Part shown: positions 19,135-28,316 of the stretch, one piece after another
Layout: the number at the start of each line of letters is the position of its first letter
Numbering within the stretch: position 1 is the first letter of the stretch
Assembly (NCBI RefSeq): GCF_001636055.1
Contig: NZ_CP011789.1
Coordinates: 2,108,001 to 2,172,000 of the forward strand
Origin: Pseudomonas putida
GTDB lineage: Bacteria; Pseudomonadota; Gammaproteobacteria; Pseudomonadales; Pseudomonadaceae
DNA length: 64,000 nt
Reading direction: 5' to 3'
Translations under genes and position numbers: made by a program
Notes under the pieces: generated by a model
What the model saw: the letters and a program-made list of their open reading frames with translations, nothing else
Told to the model about the DNA's origin: nothing
The model's database searches: none

Positions 19135-19317
19135 AACGGCCGAGGATATGGGCCATTCAGCGAGTCTATGCGGCCAACTGAAACAGGGTTGAAGGCGAGC
19201 GGCGGCTTGCGGGTCGTGACGGAATGCTCTCGACCCAAAGCCGACACTCGCGCAGCGAAGGCCGAGGCAAGACCGTCGTGTCTTGCGTAGCCGGGTTGTC
19301 AATGTCGGCGCGCGTCG

Positions 19318-20112
19318 TCAGCTTGCTGCATGAGGTAGCGGCGTCAAGCCACTATCTTTGATCGCTGCGTCGGCTTCTGGTGAGGCCAGGTAATCGAGCA
19401 GCGCCTGGGCTGCGGCGTGATGCTGGCTCTTGTTGACGACAGCGCCCGAATACAGGGTCATTTTCTGCGCTTCTGCCGGGATCAGACCAACGATGTCGAT
19501 ACCTTTTACTGGCTTAAGCTCACTGAGCTGTTGAAAGCCGATCTGTGCTTGGCCGCGAGCGATCACTGCGCCTACGGGCTCGGCAGGTATCATGTGAGCC
19601 TTGGATTCGAACTGTTCACCAAGCTGCATGCGAGGGAACAGCGTCTTGGAAAGATATACCCCGCTTGCGCTGTCGGAGTAAGCGACAGAGCTGCTATCTT
19701 GCAGCACTTTGCGTAAGGTCTGCATGGTGCTTATGTCCGGCTTCGGTTCACCTTTGCGAACGGCCATGGCAATGAAAGATTTCCCGAGATCTATTCGACT
19801 CGTTTTGTCGGCTTGTCCACTGGCGACCAAGTTGTCGAGGGCCGAACCAACCATCAGCACAACATCCGCCTGCTCACCACGAGCGAGTCTGTTCGGGATG
19901 GCCTGTGGGGTATCCCCCATCGATGGGGCGGCTAGAATTTCCAGCTTCACGCCATATTTCTTCTCATACGCCGGCGCTACTTCCCGGATGGCGCCCATGA
20001 TCCCGCCGGAACTCAGAACGGTCAGTGTTTCCTTACCGCCGTGTACAACGTCAGCAGCCGAGCAGGCGAATGAAGTGGTTAAGAGGGTGGCACAGAACAG
20101 CATTCGGAACAT
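19318..20112 (-). CDS. ModA-like periplasmic substrate-binding protein (orphan)
   Basis: The 264-residue protein has a signal peptide (MFRMLFCATLLTTSFACSA-A) and the type II periplasmic-binding fold of the ModA group. Visible are TVLSSGGIMGAIREVAPAYE after the signal, ADVVLMVGSALDNL near 85-98, and the C-terminal hinge region ending in ALLDYLASPEADAAI. ModA proteins bind molybdate or other oxyanions, but no ModB or ModC partner is nearby, and the SSG start of the anion loop is generic. I chose ATG 20112, behind GGAGAAAGC; a GTG five codons upstream is less likely. A palindrome at 20173-20187 lies in its promoter region. Confidence 0.85.
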   Translation of the reverse strand: MFRMLFCATLLTTSFACSAADVVHGGKETLTVLSSGGIMGAIREVAPAYEKKYGVKLEILAAPSMGDTPQAIPNRLARGEQADVVLMVGSALDNLVASGQADKTSRIDLGKSFIAMAVRKGEPKPDISTMQTLRKVLQDSSSVAYSDSASGVYLSKTLFPRMQLGEQFESKAHMIPAEPVGAVIARGQAQIGFQQLSELKPVKGIDIVGLIPAEAQKMTLYSGAVVNKSQHHAAAQALLDYLASPEADAAIKDSGLTPLPHAAS

Positions 20113-20172
20113 CGGAGCTTTCTCCACAGGTATACGCGCAAAATCCTACCTGGGCGAAGCTCAAAGTTGTGA

Positions 20173-20187
20173 TTAATCAGCGATTAA
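20173..20187. promoter_or_regulatory. Palindrome upstream of the ModA-like gene
   Basis: TTAATC-AGC-GATTAA is a perfect 15-base palindrome 61 bases before the ATG at 20112. It fits a dimeric regulator site, LysR-like in length. No regulator gene adjoins. Confidence 0.45.
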
Positions 20188-20319
20188 GAATGTTTTACTT
20201 TCTCCCCACCAATGGCATCTACAGGTAGAAAGTTGACCTTCGTGGATGTGCTGTATTCCCCCAAAAAATCGTCTGGGACCGCTCGCCGCCATCAAGTTGC
20301 CCTTGCACGGGGCCCGACG

Positions 20320-21567
20320 CTATAGCGCCAGCAGTGCTGCTGCAAGTGCAGGCGGCATCACCAGCACCCCTAGGCGTAAAAAGTTCCAGGCGCTGACATG
20401 CGCCCCTTCGCGACGGATCGCCACCAACCACAAAAGGGTGGCCAGTGATCCGGTAATCGACAGGTTCGGCCCCAGGTCGACGCCGATCAGCAGCGCAGCG
20501 GTCACCGGCTGCGGCAGGGCCACCAGCGACCCCATGGACCCGGCCATCAGTCCAGTCGGCAAGTTGTTCATCAGGTTGCTGGCGATGGCCACGCCCACGC
20601 CTCCCACCCAACTCGCCCCGATCGTCGAGTCTGCGGCCAGAGCAGCCAGCCCCTGGGCAAGCTGCACTATCAGGCCGGTCTGGGCGACAGCTTCGACCAG
20701 TATGAACAAGCCCGCCACCAACGGCAGCACACCCCACGCTACATGGCGTAGCACCGGCATCGGGCTGCGCCGCTGGCGTAAGTGGATCAGTGCTGTGGTT
20801 GCCACGCCTGCACAGAAGGTCGGCAGGCCTAGTGCCCGGTCCAGCGCTGAGGCTCCCAGCAGCAGGATTGCGGTGAGCACGATGCCCACTGCGCATAGAC
20901 GGGCGCCCGGAGACAGCGGCTGGTTATCCACATTCAGGGTCAGCGGTTGGCGGATCTGCCGGCGTTGGGTCAGGCGCAGCACCAGATAGGTCACAGCGAT
21001 TGCCGCAAGCGATGGCAAACTGAACTGCCTCAGCCACTCCAGTAGCGGGGGCATCTGGCTGCCGAAGACTACCAGGTTGGCCGGATTGGAAATCGGCAGC
21101 ACGAAACTGGCGGCGTTGGCGATGAAGGCGCAGATCAACAGGTAGGGCAAAGGCTCGGCCTTGGCAGCCTTGCACGCCGCATACACCGCAGGAGTCAACA
21201 CCACCGCCGTTGCATCGTTGGACAGGAACACGGTGACCAGCGTGCCCACCAGAAATACCAGGTCGAACAGCCTTTGCCCCGAACCTCGGGCGTGGCGGAC
21301 CGCGTAGCGGGCCAGCCAGTCGAACAGCCCTTCCTGGCGTGCAAGCTCGGCCAATACCATCATGCCGATCAGGAAGAGGTACACGTCGCCGCCTTCGGCC
21401 ACTGCCGCCAGAGCGCTGCGCGGTGTGATCAGGCCCAGGCCTGTCAGTAGCAGCGCACCGCCCATGGCCCAGACGTATTCCGGGATCCGCCAGGGGCGCA
21501 GGATGACACCGCAGGTTGCCAGAGCGGCTACCGTCCAGATGATCGAGGCGTTTTCGCTGTAAGGCAT
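20320..21567 (-). CDS. ArsB/NhaD-superfamily transporter (arsenite-efflux-like)
   Basis: The 415-residue integral membrane protein has about ten to twelve hydrophobic segments and the ion-transporter superfamily signatures FLSNDATAVVLTPAVYA near 112-128 and SNLMNNLPTGLMAGS near 325-340. Together with the ISNPANLVVFG motif near 155-166 these mark the ArsB-type carriers. ArsB exports arsenite using proton-motive force. No arsR, arsC or arsH is in the window, so another anion is possible. It starts 7 bases after the MFS gene, so both are probably one transcription unit. Confidence 0.82.
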   Translation of the reverse strand: MPYSENASIIWTVAALATCGVILRPWRIPEYVWAMGGALLLTGLGLITPRSALAAVAEGGDVYLFLIGMMVLAELARQEGLFDWLARYAVRHARGSGQRLFDLVFLVGTLVTVFLSNDATAVVLTPAVYAACKAAKAEPLPYLLICAFIANAASFVLPISNPANLVVFGSQMPPLLEWLRQFSLPSLAAIAVTYLVLRLTQRRQIRQPLTLNVDNQPLSPGARLCAVGIVLTAILLLGASALDRALGLPTFCAGVATTALIHLRQRRSPMPVLRHVAWGVLPLVAGLFILVEAVAQTGLIVQLAQGLAALAADSTIGASWVGGVGVAIASNLMNNLPTGLMAGSMGSLVALPQPVTAALLIGVDLGPNLSITGSLATLLWLVAIRREGAHVSAWNFLRLGVLVMPPALAAALLAL

Positions 21568-21574
21568 GAGGCGT

Positions 21575-22819
21575 CTAGTTTCCGGCAGGGGTAGGCAGGG
21601 GCGATGGCGCGACGCGCGGGTGAGTCTCCGGCAGCGCCATCAGCACTATTGCGAAGGCGACCGCGGCAATGCCGGCCAAGGTCAGGAATGCCGCATCGTA
21701 GCCGGCTGCTTGAACAACCAGCCCGGCAATCCCAGGGCTGAGCGCAGCGCCCAGTCCGAACACCGCCGTCAGCGCGCCAAGGCTGAAATTGAAGCGCCCG
21801 GTACCTTCGGTCAAGTCCTTGATCACGATCGGGAACAATGCTCCGAAGATGCCTGCGCCGATTCCATCGAGCAATTGCACGCCAACCAGCCAGAATGGAT
21901 TGTCGGACGCCACATACAGGGCTCCGCGCAGCGGTAGGATGAAAAAGCCGGCCAGAAGGAACGGCCTGCGCCCCCAGGTCTCGGCCTTTGCCCCCACCAG
22001 CAGCGCCATCGGCACCATCACCAACTGCGCTGCGACGATGCAGGCGGATGTGAGTGGCGTGGCCAAGCGCAGGTCGACTTGCGATAGCTTCTGGCTCACC
22101 AGCGGCAGCATCGCCGCGTTGGCCAAGTGGAACAACGCGCAGCACACAGCGAATACCAAGAGCGTGCGGTTGTGCAGGAGGACCCTGAACTTGGCAAGGT
22201 TTTCAGCACAACCCGGACCATGGACAAGGCCGCGAGCCACCTGGTGGTCGATGGCGGCTGCTGGCACACGCCACATCGCCACGATGCTGGCTACGGTCAT
22301 CACCGCCATGAGATAGAACACCACCACCGGGCCGAACAGATACGCCAAGCCACCGGCCAGCAATGCTGAGCAGGCATTGCCCGCATGGTTGAACGTCTCG
22401 TTGCGACCCACCCTTCGCGTAAAGGCCTTGGGGCCTGTGATGCCCAGCGAGATGGCGGCAATCGCCGGAGCGAACAGCGAGCCTGCTATGGCACCGATCG
22501 TCTGGGTCAAGGCCACCCCGGCGAACGACGAAATCCACGGCAGCAGCAGGCAGCTGCCGGTCACCAGCACGGCGGCGGTCACGACCACCGCGTGTTTGGC
22601 TGTGGTGCGGTCAATCAAGGCTCCAGCCGGAGTTTGCGCCACCAGTGCAGCGATGCCTGCCAGGCTCATCACCAGGCCAATGCTCGCCGGCTGCCACTGG
22701 TGCACGGCAAGCAGGTAGATGGCGAGGTAGGGCCCGAGTCCGTCACGCACGTCAGCCAGGAAGAAGTTCAGCCAGTCAAGGGCACGGTCGTGCGAAGCGG
22801 CGCAGCTTGAGTGTTCCAT
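21575..22819 (-). CDS. MFS transporter
   Basis: The 414-residue protein shows the twelve-segment major facilitator plan. The loop 2-3 motif appears as AQTPAGALIDRT near 66-77, and GAKAETWGRRPF near 260 is its counterpart in the second half. The start ATG 22819 was chosen because homology-like sequence begins at MEHSSCAASHDRALDWLNFF; the longer frame upstream is not hydrophobic. It is the first gene of a two-gene operon with the ArsB-like carrier. I do not recognise it as ArsJ or ArsP. Substrate unknown. Confidence 0.85.
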   Translation of the reverse strand: MEHSSCAASHDRALDWLNFFLADVRDGLGPYLAIYLLAVHQWQPASIGLVMSLAGIAALVAQTPAGALIDRTTAKHAVVVTAAVLVTGSCLLLPWISSFAGVALTQTIGAIAGSLFAPAIAAISLGITGPKAFTRRVGRNETFNHAGNACSALLAGGLAYLFGPVVVFYLMAVMTVASIVAMWRVPAAAIDHQVARGLVHGPGCAENLAKFRVLLHNRTLLVFAVCCALFHLANAAMLPLVSQKLSQVDLRLATPLTSACIVAAQLVMVPMALLVGAKAETWGRRPFLLAGFFILPLRGALYVASDNPFWLVGVQLLDGIGAGIFGALFPIVIKDLTEGTGRFNFSLGALTAVFGLGAALSPGIAGLVVQAAGYDAAFLTLAGIAAVAFAIVLMALPETHPRVAPSPLPTPAGN

Positions 22820-23244
22820 GGACGCAGTCTCTAAAAACAAGGGGGGAGCGCGATGGGTAGTTACTGGACGCGCGCAGGGCTGATAAAGCTGCCGTCTGAT
22901 GCCCATCAGTCCAACGCACTTCCTGCACTTTAGGCCAGCGCGCCCCTATCTGTACGCGGCTCTGTCGTTGACATAGGACTTGCTCAAATGGTTCGGCACA
23001 CGAGCGGTCAGCATGCAGATTATTTGCGGTTTAAATGGGGCAGCCGATAAGTGCGGCTACGCGTTGCGCAAGCGAGGTACTGGCAGGGAGGCGCGAGTTG
23101 CTATACGGCTTTTAGGTGAAAACCCAAGAGTTTGAGCTCCCATTGGTTATTGGATGCGGCTTTTCATTGCAGAGGGCTGCTTTGCGGCCCTTTCGCGGGG
23201 CAAGTCGGGGCGCCGAACCGCCGCATCCATTGGGGGAGCGCTTT
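22820..23244. other. Intergenic region with palindrome and REP
   Basis: This 425-base gap is AT-richer than its surroundings. CTGAT-GCCC-ATCAG at 22896-22909 is a small perfect palindrome 77 bases upstream of the MFS start and could be an operator. A REP-like unit with a GGGGCAAGTCGGGGCGCCGAACCG-type end lies at 23174-23237. I see no credible gene. Confidence 0.5.
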
Positions 23245-24519
23245 TTAGGCCTCGCTCATGCGCTCGACCCGCGCCGCCAGCCCCGAGCGCATATCACTAC
23301 CGCTAGGCTGCTGATACAGACTCAAGCCAAACTCCGGCAACACCGCCAGCAAATAATCAAAGATATCCCCCTGGATCCGTTCGTACTCGGCCCACACCGT
23401 GGTGCGGGTAAAGCAGTAGATCTCCAGCGGCACACCCTCGGCGCTGGTCTGCATCTGGCGGACCATGCAGGTCATGTTCGGGTGCACGTCGGGGTGGTTC
23501 TTCAGGTAGGCCAGGGCGAATGCGCGGAACGTGCCGATGTTGGTCAGCTTGCGGCGGTTGGCCGAGAGTTCGGCGACCAGGCCCTGGGCTTCGTTCCAGT
23601 CGTGCAGCTCCTTGCGCTTGGTGGCCAGGTAGTCGCCGAGCAGGCGCACGCCGCCCAGGCGTTGTTCTTCTTCGAGGGTGAGAAAGCGCACGCCGGTGGC
23701 GTCGATGAACAGGCTGCGCTTGATGCGACGGCCGCCGGATTGCTGCATGCCGCGGTAGTTGCGGAACGACTCGCTCATCAAGCGCCAGGTGGGGATGGAG
23801 ACGATGGTCTTGTCGAAGTTCTGCACCTTGACCGTGTGCAGGGTGATGTCGATCACATCACCGTCGGCGCCGACCTGGGGCATTTCGATCCAGTCGCCGA
23901 CGTGGAGCATGTCGTTGCTGGTGAGCTGTACGCTGGCAACGAACGACAGCAGGGTGTCCTTGTACACCAACAACAGCACCGCCGACATCGCACCCAGGCC
24001 CGACAGCAGCAACAGCGGCGAGCGGTCGATCAGGGTGGCGACGATGACGATGGCGCTGAACACCCACAGCACCATCTTCGCCAGTTGCACGTAGCCCTTG
24101 ATCGAGCGGGTACGGGCGTGTTCGGTGCGGGCGTAGATGTCCAGCAGGCCGTCGAGCAGGCACGACAGGGCGCGGGTGAGGAACAGCAGGGTGACGGCCA
24201 GGGCCAGATTGCCGAGAAAATGCTGGGCGGTGGCCGAGAGCTCCGGCACCAGTTTCAGGCCGAACTGCAGGATCAGTGACGGCGTGGTCTGCGCCAGGCG
24301 GTGGAAGACCTTGTTATGGCGCAGGTCGTCGAGCCAGCGCAGCGGCGGCTGGCGGGCCAGCAGGCGGGTGCTGTGCAGCAGCAGGAAGCGCGCCAGGCGG
24401 CCGACCAGCAGCGAGACCAGCAGCAGGACCAGCACGCCGAGGGAGGCGTGCAGCATTGGGTGTTGGTCGAGGGTGCCCCAGAGGTCCAGGGTGTCGTGCC
24501 AGATTCGTTGGATATCCAT
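23245..24519 (-). CDS. Mechanosensitive channel of the MscS superfamily (YbdG/MscM-like)
   Basis: The 424-residue protein is close in length to E. coli YbdG (415 aa). About five hydrophobic segments span residues 20-180. The pore-lining helix and beta domain follow as GAMSAVLLLVYKDTLLSFVAS and DMLHVGDWIEMPQVGADG, the MscS signature. A large soluble C-terminal domain contains SIPTWRLMSESFRNY and WAEYERIQGDIFDYLL, which are typical of YbdG. The protein would gate in the inner membrane under hypo-osmotic tension. It is divergent from the helicase gene, 140 bases apart. Confidence 0.92.
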   Translation of the reverse strand: MDIQRIWHDTLDLWGTLDQHPMLHASLGVLVLLLVSLLVGRLARFLLLHSTRLLARQPPLRWLDDLRHNKVFHRLAQTTPSLILQFGLKLVPELSATAQHFLGNLALAVTLLFLTRALSCLLDGLLDIYARTEHARTRSIKGYVQLAKMVLWVFSAIVIVATLIDRSPLLLLSGLGAMSAVLLLVYKDTLLSFVASVQLTSNDMLHVGDWIEMPQVGADGDVIDITLHTVKVQNFDKTIVSIPTWRLMSESFRNYRGMQQSGGRRIKRSLFIDATGVRFLTLEEEQRLGGVRLLGDYLATKRKELHDWNEAQGLVAELSANRRKLTNIGTFRAFALAYLKNHPDVHPNMTCMVRQMQTSAEGVPLEIYCFTRTTVWAEYERIQGDIFDYLLAVLPEFGLSLYQQPSGSDMRSGLAARVERMSEA

Positions 24520-24659
24520 GTAATCAATGCATTCAGTGGGTCGAACGGAGCGCCATTAGAGCGCGGAAACCGCGAATGTTGCCAAAAGATATTCGGCTAC
24601 AGCTGCGGAAAACGTTACCCTATGCAACCGAATTGTCCGCATCTGTCTGAGGTACACCC

Positions 24660-25982
24660 GTGTTTTCCCAATTCGCCCTGCACGAACGCCTGCTCAAAGC
24701 CGTGGCCGAGCTGAAATTTGTCGAGCCGACCCCGGTGCAGGCGGCGGCCATTCCCCTGGCCCTGCAAGGGCGTGACCTGCGGGTCACGGCGCAGACCGGC
24801 AGCGGCAAGACCGCCGCCTTCGTGCTGCCGCTGCTCAACCGCCTGGTCGACCTGAGCGGGCCACGGGTCGAGATCCGTGCGCTGATCCTGCTGCCGACCC
24901 GCGAGCTGGCGCAGCAGACCCTCAAGCAGGTGCAACTGTTCTCGCAGTTCACCTACATCAAGTCCGGCCTGGTCACCGGCGGTGAAGACTTCAAGGAACA
25001 GGCCGCGATGCTGCGCAAGGTGCCGGACGTGCTGATCGGCACCCCAGGTCGCCTGCTCGAGCAGCTCAATGCCGGCAACCTCGACCTCTCCCACGTGCAG
25101 GTGATGATCCTCGACGAAGCCGACCGCATGCTCGACATGGGCTTTGCCGAAGACATGGAGCGCCTGTGCAAGGAGTGCGAGAACCGCGAGCAGACCCTGC
25201 TGTTCTCCGCCACCACTGGCGGTGCGGCGCTGCGCGACATCATCGGCAAGGTATTGAAGGATCCTGAGCACCTGATGCTCAACAGCGTCTCGCAACTCGC
25301 CGAAGGCACCCGTCAGCAGATCATCACTGCCGACCACGACCAGCACAAGGAAGCGATCGTGCAGTGGCTGCTGGCCAACGAGACCTTCGACAAGGCGATC
25401 ATCTTCACCAACACCCGCGCCCTGGCCGACCGCATTTATGGTCACCTGGTGGCCAAGGATGTGAAGGCTTTTGTCCTGCACGGCGAGAAGGACCAGAAGG
25501 ACCGCAAGCTGGCCATCGAGCGCTTCAAGCAGGGCAGCTCCAAGGTGCTGGTGGCCACCGACGTGGCGGCCCGTGGCCTGGACATCGACGGCCTGGACCT
25601 GGTGATCAACTTCGACATGCCGCGCAGTGGTGACGAGTACGTGCACCGCGTGGGCCGTACCGGCCGTGCCGGTGGTGAAGGCCTGGCGATCTCGCTGATC
25701 ACCCACAACGACTGGAACCTGATGTCGAGCATCGAGCGCTACCTCAAGCAGCAGTTCGAGCGCCGCGTCATCAAGGAGGTCAAGGGCACCTACAGCGGGC
25801 CGAAGAAGGTCAAGGCTTCGGGCAAGGCAGTGGGCGCGAAGAAGAAAAAGGTCGACAAGAAGACCGGCGAGAAGAAGACCGCCGCCAAGCGCAAACCGTC
25901 CGCCAAGCCGCGCCCGAACGCGCCGCTGGCCAGCGCCGATGGCCTGGCACCGCTGAAGAAGCGTACGCCGAAGGCAGAATAA
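24660..25982 (+). CDS. DEAD-box ATP-dependent RNA helicase (SrmB/RhlE-like)
   Basis: The 440-residue protein carries the full DEAD-box set: Q motif region FVEPTPVQ at 20-27, Walker A QTGSGKT at 45-51, PTRELAQQ at 79-86, GTPGR at 127-131, DEAD at 152-155, LFSAT near 184, and HRVGRTGRAG near 332. The last 70 residues form a lysine-rich tail likely to bind RNA. Such helicases assist ribosome assembly or RNA turnover. The start is GTG 24660 behind a GAGG site. Exact orthology (SrmB versus RhlE) cannot be fixed by eye. Confidence 0.93.
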   Translation: MFSQFALHERLLKAVAELKFVEPTPVQAAAIPLALQGRDLRVTAQTGSGKTAAFVLPLLNRLVDLSGPRVEIRALILLPTRELAQQTLKQVQLFSQFTYIKSGLVTGGEDFKEQAAMLRKVPDVLIGTPGRLLEQLNAGNLDLSHVQVMILDEADRMLDMGFAEDMERLCKECENREQTLLFSATTGGAALRDIIGKVLKDPEHLMLNSVSQLAEGTRQQIITADHDQHKEAIVQWLLANETFDKAIIFTNTRALADRIYGHLVAKDVKAFVLHGEKDQKDRKLAIERFKQGSSKVLVATDVAARGLDIDGLDLVINFDMPRSGDEYVHRVGRTGRAGGEGLAISLITHNDWNLMSSIERYLKQQFERRVIKEVKGTYSGPKKVKASGKAVGAKKKKVDKKTGEKKTAAKRKPSAKPRPNAPLASADGLAPLKKRTPKAE

Positions 25983-25992
25983 CCCCCCCACC

Positions 25993-26145
25993 CCTGTGGG
26001 AGCGGCCTTGTGCCGCGATCGGGCGCGAAGCGGCCGCAACCCAGTCACCGTGGTGTTCCAGAAACATCCCGGCGGCCTGGTTTGCGGCCGTGTCGCGTCC
26101 GACCGCGGGACAAGTCGGGGCGCCTAACCGCCGCTTCCACAAAGG
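25993..26145. repeat. Two divergent REP-like elements
   Basis: GTGGGAGCGGCCTTGTGCCGCGATCG-type (25996-26038) and a CGCGGGACAAGTCGGGGCGCC-type (about 26081-26145) repeat variants sit between the helicase and a convergent small gene. Confidence 0.6.
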
Positions 26146-26161
26146 GGTCAGGCTGCTGGAT

Positions 26162-26434
26162 TCAGCCCGCCTTTTGCTCCGCCTCTTTCAACTCCTTCAC
26201 CCGCTTGTCGATCAGCTGGCATTTGTCCGGCAAGTCCTTGCTCGCCGTCCCTAGCTCCATACCCTGGAGCTCATCATTTATCTCCTTGGCCTTCTGCGGG
26301 TTCTGCTCGGTCAGTTGAGTCACCAGCTTGGCCAGTTCCTCGCGCTTTTGCGTGGCTTCTTCAGGTGTGCAGGCCCAGGCGGGCACGGCGCAGGACAGGG
26401 TGGCGAGCAGGGTGATGCGGCATATAACGTTCAT
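26162..26434 (-). CDS. Small periplasmic helical protein of unknown function
   Basis: The 90-residue protein has a signal peptide (MNVICRITLLATLSCAVPAWA) and a mature part of about 68 residues. The mature part is nearly all charged helix (ATQKREELAKLVTQL, QKAKEINDELQGM, IDKRVKELKEAEQKAG) with two cysteines that could form one disulfide. AAGGAGC before ATG 26434 is a good ribosome site. I know similar short exported helical proteins in Pseudomonas but no function. It is divergent from tpsB. Confidence 0.8.
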   Translation of the reverse strand: MNVICRITLLATLSCAVPAWACTPEEATQKREELAKLVTQLTEQNPQKAKEINDELQGMELGTASKDLPDKCQLIDKRVKELKEAEQKAG

Positions 26435-26501
26435 GGCGCTTGCTCCTTGTGCAGTCTATCGGTGGAGTCTGGTCGGCCAGCAAAGGTTCAGCATGTAGGC
26501 G

Positions 26502-26534
26502 TTTGCCACTGATGTGATGGCAAATTGACGTCAA
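26502..26534. promoter_or_regulatory. Adjacent palindromes upstream of the tpsBA (cdiBA) operon
   Basis: TTTGCCA (26502-26508) and TGGCAAA (26518-26524) form an inverted repeat with a 9-base spacer. It is directly followed by the perfect 10-base palindrome TTGACGTCAA (26525-26534), 54 bases before the tpsB start. The pair looks like a regulatory site for the secretion locus. Confidence 0.5.
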
Positions 26535-26588
26535 AAGGCCATCTCTGTATCCTCCGTCTCCACTTTTTCACCGCCCAGGGACTGGAAC

Positions 26589-28289
26589 ATGGCGACAGGG
26601 TTTCGCACACGCCTTTGCAGCGCGATCCTCATGCTGACTGCCAGCATGCCTGCCCTGGCGGCCTCGCCGCTGGAGCAGGAACTGATACGTGACCGCCAGG
26701 ATCGCCTGCTGCAAGAGCAGCAGCGGCGCATCGAAGAGCTGCGCAACCTGCCCGGCAGCACGGCGCCGCCGAGTGCTGTACCGGCGCTTGAAGACAGCCG
26801 CTGCTTCACCATTCGCACCATCACCCTCAAGGGTGCCGACAGCCTCACCGAGACCGAGCGCGAGCGCCTGCTCAAGCCGTTCATTGGTCAGTGCCTGGGT
26901 GTCAGCCAGCTCAACGAGCTCCTTAAGGTCATCACCAATCATTATCTGGATCGTGGCCAAGTGACCAGCCGCGCCTACTTGCCGCAGCAGGATCTGTCCA
27001 CCGGGCACCTGCAGGTGTTGGTGGTAGAGGGGCGCCTGGAGAGTTTGCGCGCAGCTCCCGACAGCAGGCTGAGCGAGCGGGAGCTGGCCATGGCTTTTCC
27101 CGGCGCGCCCGGCGAGCGTCTGAACCTGCGTGAGATCGAGCAGATGGTCGATCAGCTCAACCGTCTGCCTTCGAACAAGGCGCAGATGGAACTGGTCCCC
27201 GGCGAGGCGGTGGGTGGCAGCCAGGTGCTGGTACGCAATCAGGCGCAGAAGCCCTGGCGGGCTTCCCTGTCGCGCAACAACGAAGGCCAACGCAGCACCG
27301 GCGAGCAGCAGGTCAACCTAGGCTTCGAGTGGGATAGCCCGCTGGGCCTGGCCGACCAGTTGGTGCTACGCGGTGCCCACGATGTGGTCAGCGATCACAC
27401 CAAGGGGGCGAAGAACGGGGTACTGGCCTACAGCCTGCCCTGGGGCTGGTGGAACTTCTCGTACAGCTACAGCGCGTCCGACTACCGCTCCGTAGGCCAG
27501 GCCAACGGCTTCGACTTCAAACAGACCGGCGACAGCCAGAATCATCAATTGCGCGTCGATCGTGTACTGCATCGCGACGCTACGAGCAAGACCTCGGTCA
27601 ACCTGGGCGTTGCCCATCTGCGCACCCGCAACTACATCGAAGACAGCCTGCTGCGCGCCAGCAGCAATCGTCTGAGCGAAGCGCAGTTCGGCATCAACCA
27701 CGGTCGGCGCCTGGGCACGGCCTTCGTCAACCTTGACTTGGGCACGCAGGAGGGCATCGGTGCCTTCGATGCCCAGGGCAACGGCAATCCGCGACCTGGC
27801 GAGCCGGTCGCGCGCTATCGCAAGTACACCGCGACGGTCAGTTACGTGCAGGGCTTTGAGGTATTCGGCGAGCAGTTGAGCGTTACCAGCCTGGCTACCG
27901 CCCAGCGCAGCGAAGACGTGTTGTTCAGCCCGCAGCGCATAAGCCTGGGTGGGTTGTCATCGGTGCGTGGTTTCAAGGACCAGTCGCTGTCCGGCGACAG
28001 CGGCGCCTACTGGCGCAGCGACCTGCGCTGGACGCGCCCGGTGACCTGGTCCGTCGCACAGCCGGTGATTGCCGAATACGGGATGGGCCTGGGCTACGAC
28101 CTGGGTGTGATCCGCAACGACCGCTACAACGGCGACCGCCATGGCCGTGCCAGCAGCCATTCGCTGGAGCTGTTCGCCCGGGGCCGTCACCTGGCGGCCA
28201 GTGTGACTTTTGCCCGCAGCCTCGAACGCCCGGATGCCCTGCCCGACAAGGAGCATCCGGTATACCTGCGCCTCGATTTCTTCATCTGA
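26589..28289 (+). CDS. Two-partner secretion outer-membrane transporter (TpsB/CdiB, ShlB/FhaC family)
   Basis: The 566-residue protein exports the adjacent giant TpsA across the outer membrane. A signal peptide ends at about residue 25 (MPALA-A). A charged helix (EQELIRDRQDRLLQEQQRRIEEL) corresponds to the plug helix H1. Two POTRA-like domains follow at about 72-150 and 152-225, and then a 16-strand barrel. The lid-loop motif SVRGFKD near 460 is the conserved VRG[Y/F] element, and the protein ends in aromatic FFI. Length is right for FhaC/ShlB. It starts at ATG 26589 behind AGGGA. The tpsA start is 27 bases downstream, so they form an operon. Confidence 0.95.
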   Translation: MATGFRTRLCSAILMLTASMPALAASPLEQELIRDRQDRLLQEQQRRIEELRNLPGSTAPPSAVPALEDSRCFTIRTITLKGADSLTETERERLLKPFIGQCLGVSQLNELLKVITNHYLDRGQVTSRAYLPQQDLSTGHLQVLVVEGRLESLRAAPDSRLSERELAMAFPGAPGERLNLREIEQMVDQLNRLPSNKAQMELVPGEAVGGSQVLVRNQAQKPWRASLSRNNEGQRSTGEQQVNLGFEWDSPLGLADQLVLRGAHDVVSDHTKGAKNGVLAYSLPWGWWNFSYSYSASDYRSVGQANGFDFKQTGDSQNHQLRVDRVLHRDATSKTSVNLGVAHLRTRNYIEDSLLRASSNRLSEAQFGINHGRRLGTAFVNLDLGTQEGIGAFDAQGNGNPRPGEPVARYRKYTATVSYVQGFEVFGEQLSVTSLATAQRSEDVLFSPQRISLGGLSSVRGFKDQSLSGDSGAYWRSDLRWTRPVTWSVAQPVIAEYGMGLGYDLGVIRNDRYNGDRHGRASSHSLELFARGRHLAASVTFARSLERPDALPDKEHPVYLRLDFFI

Positions 28290-28316
28290 TTCGTGCTTTG
28301 AGCCCCGAGAGAACAC

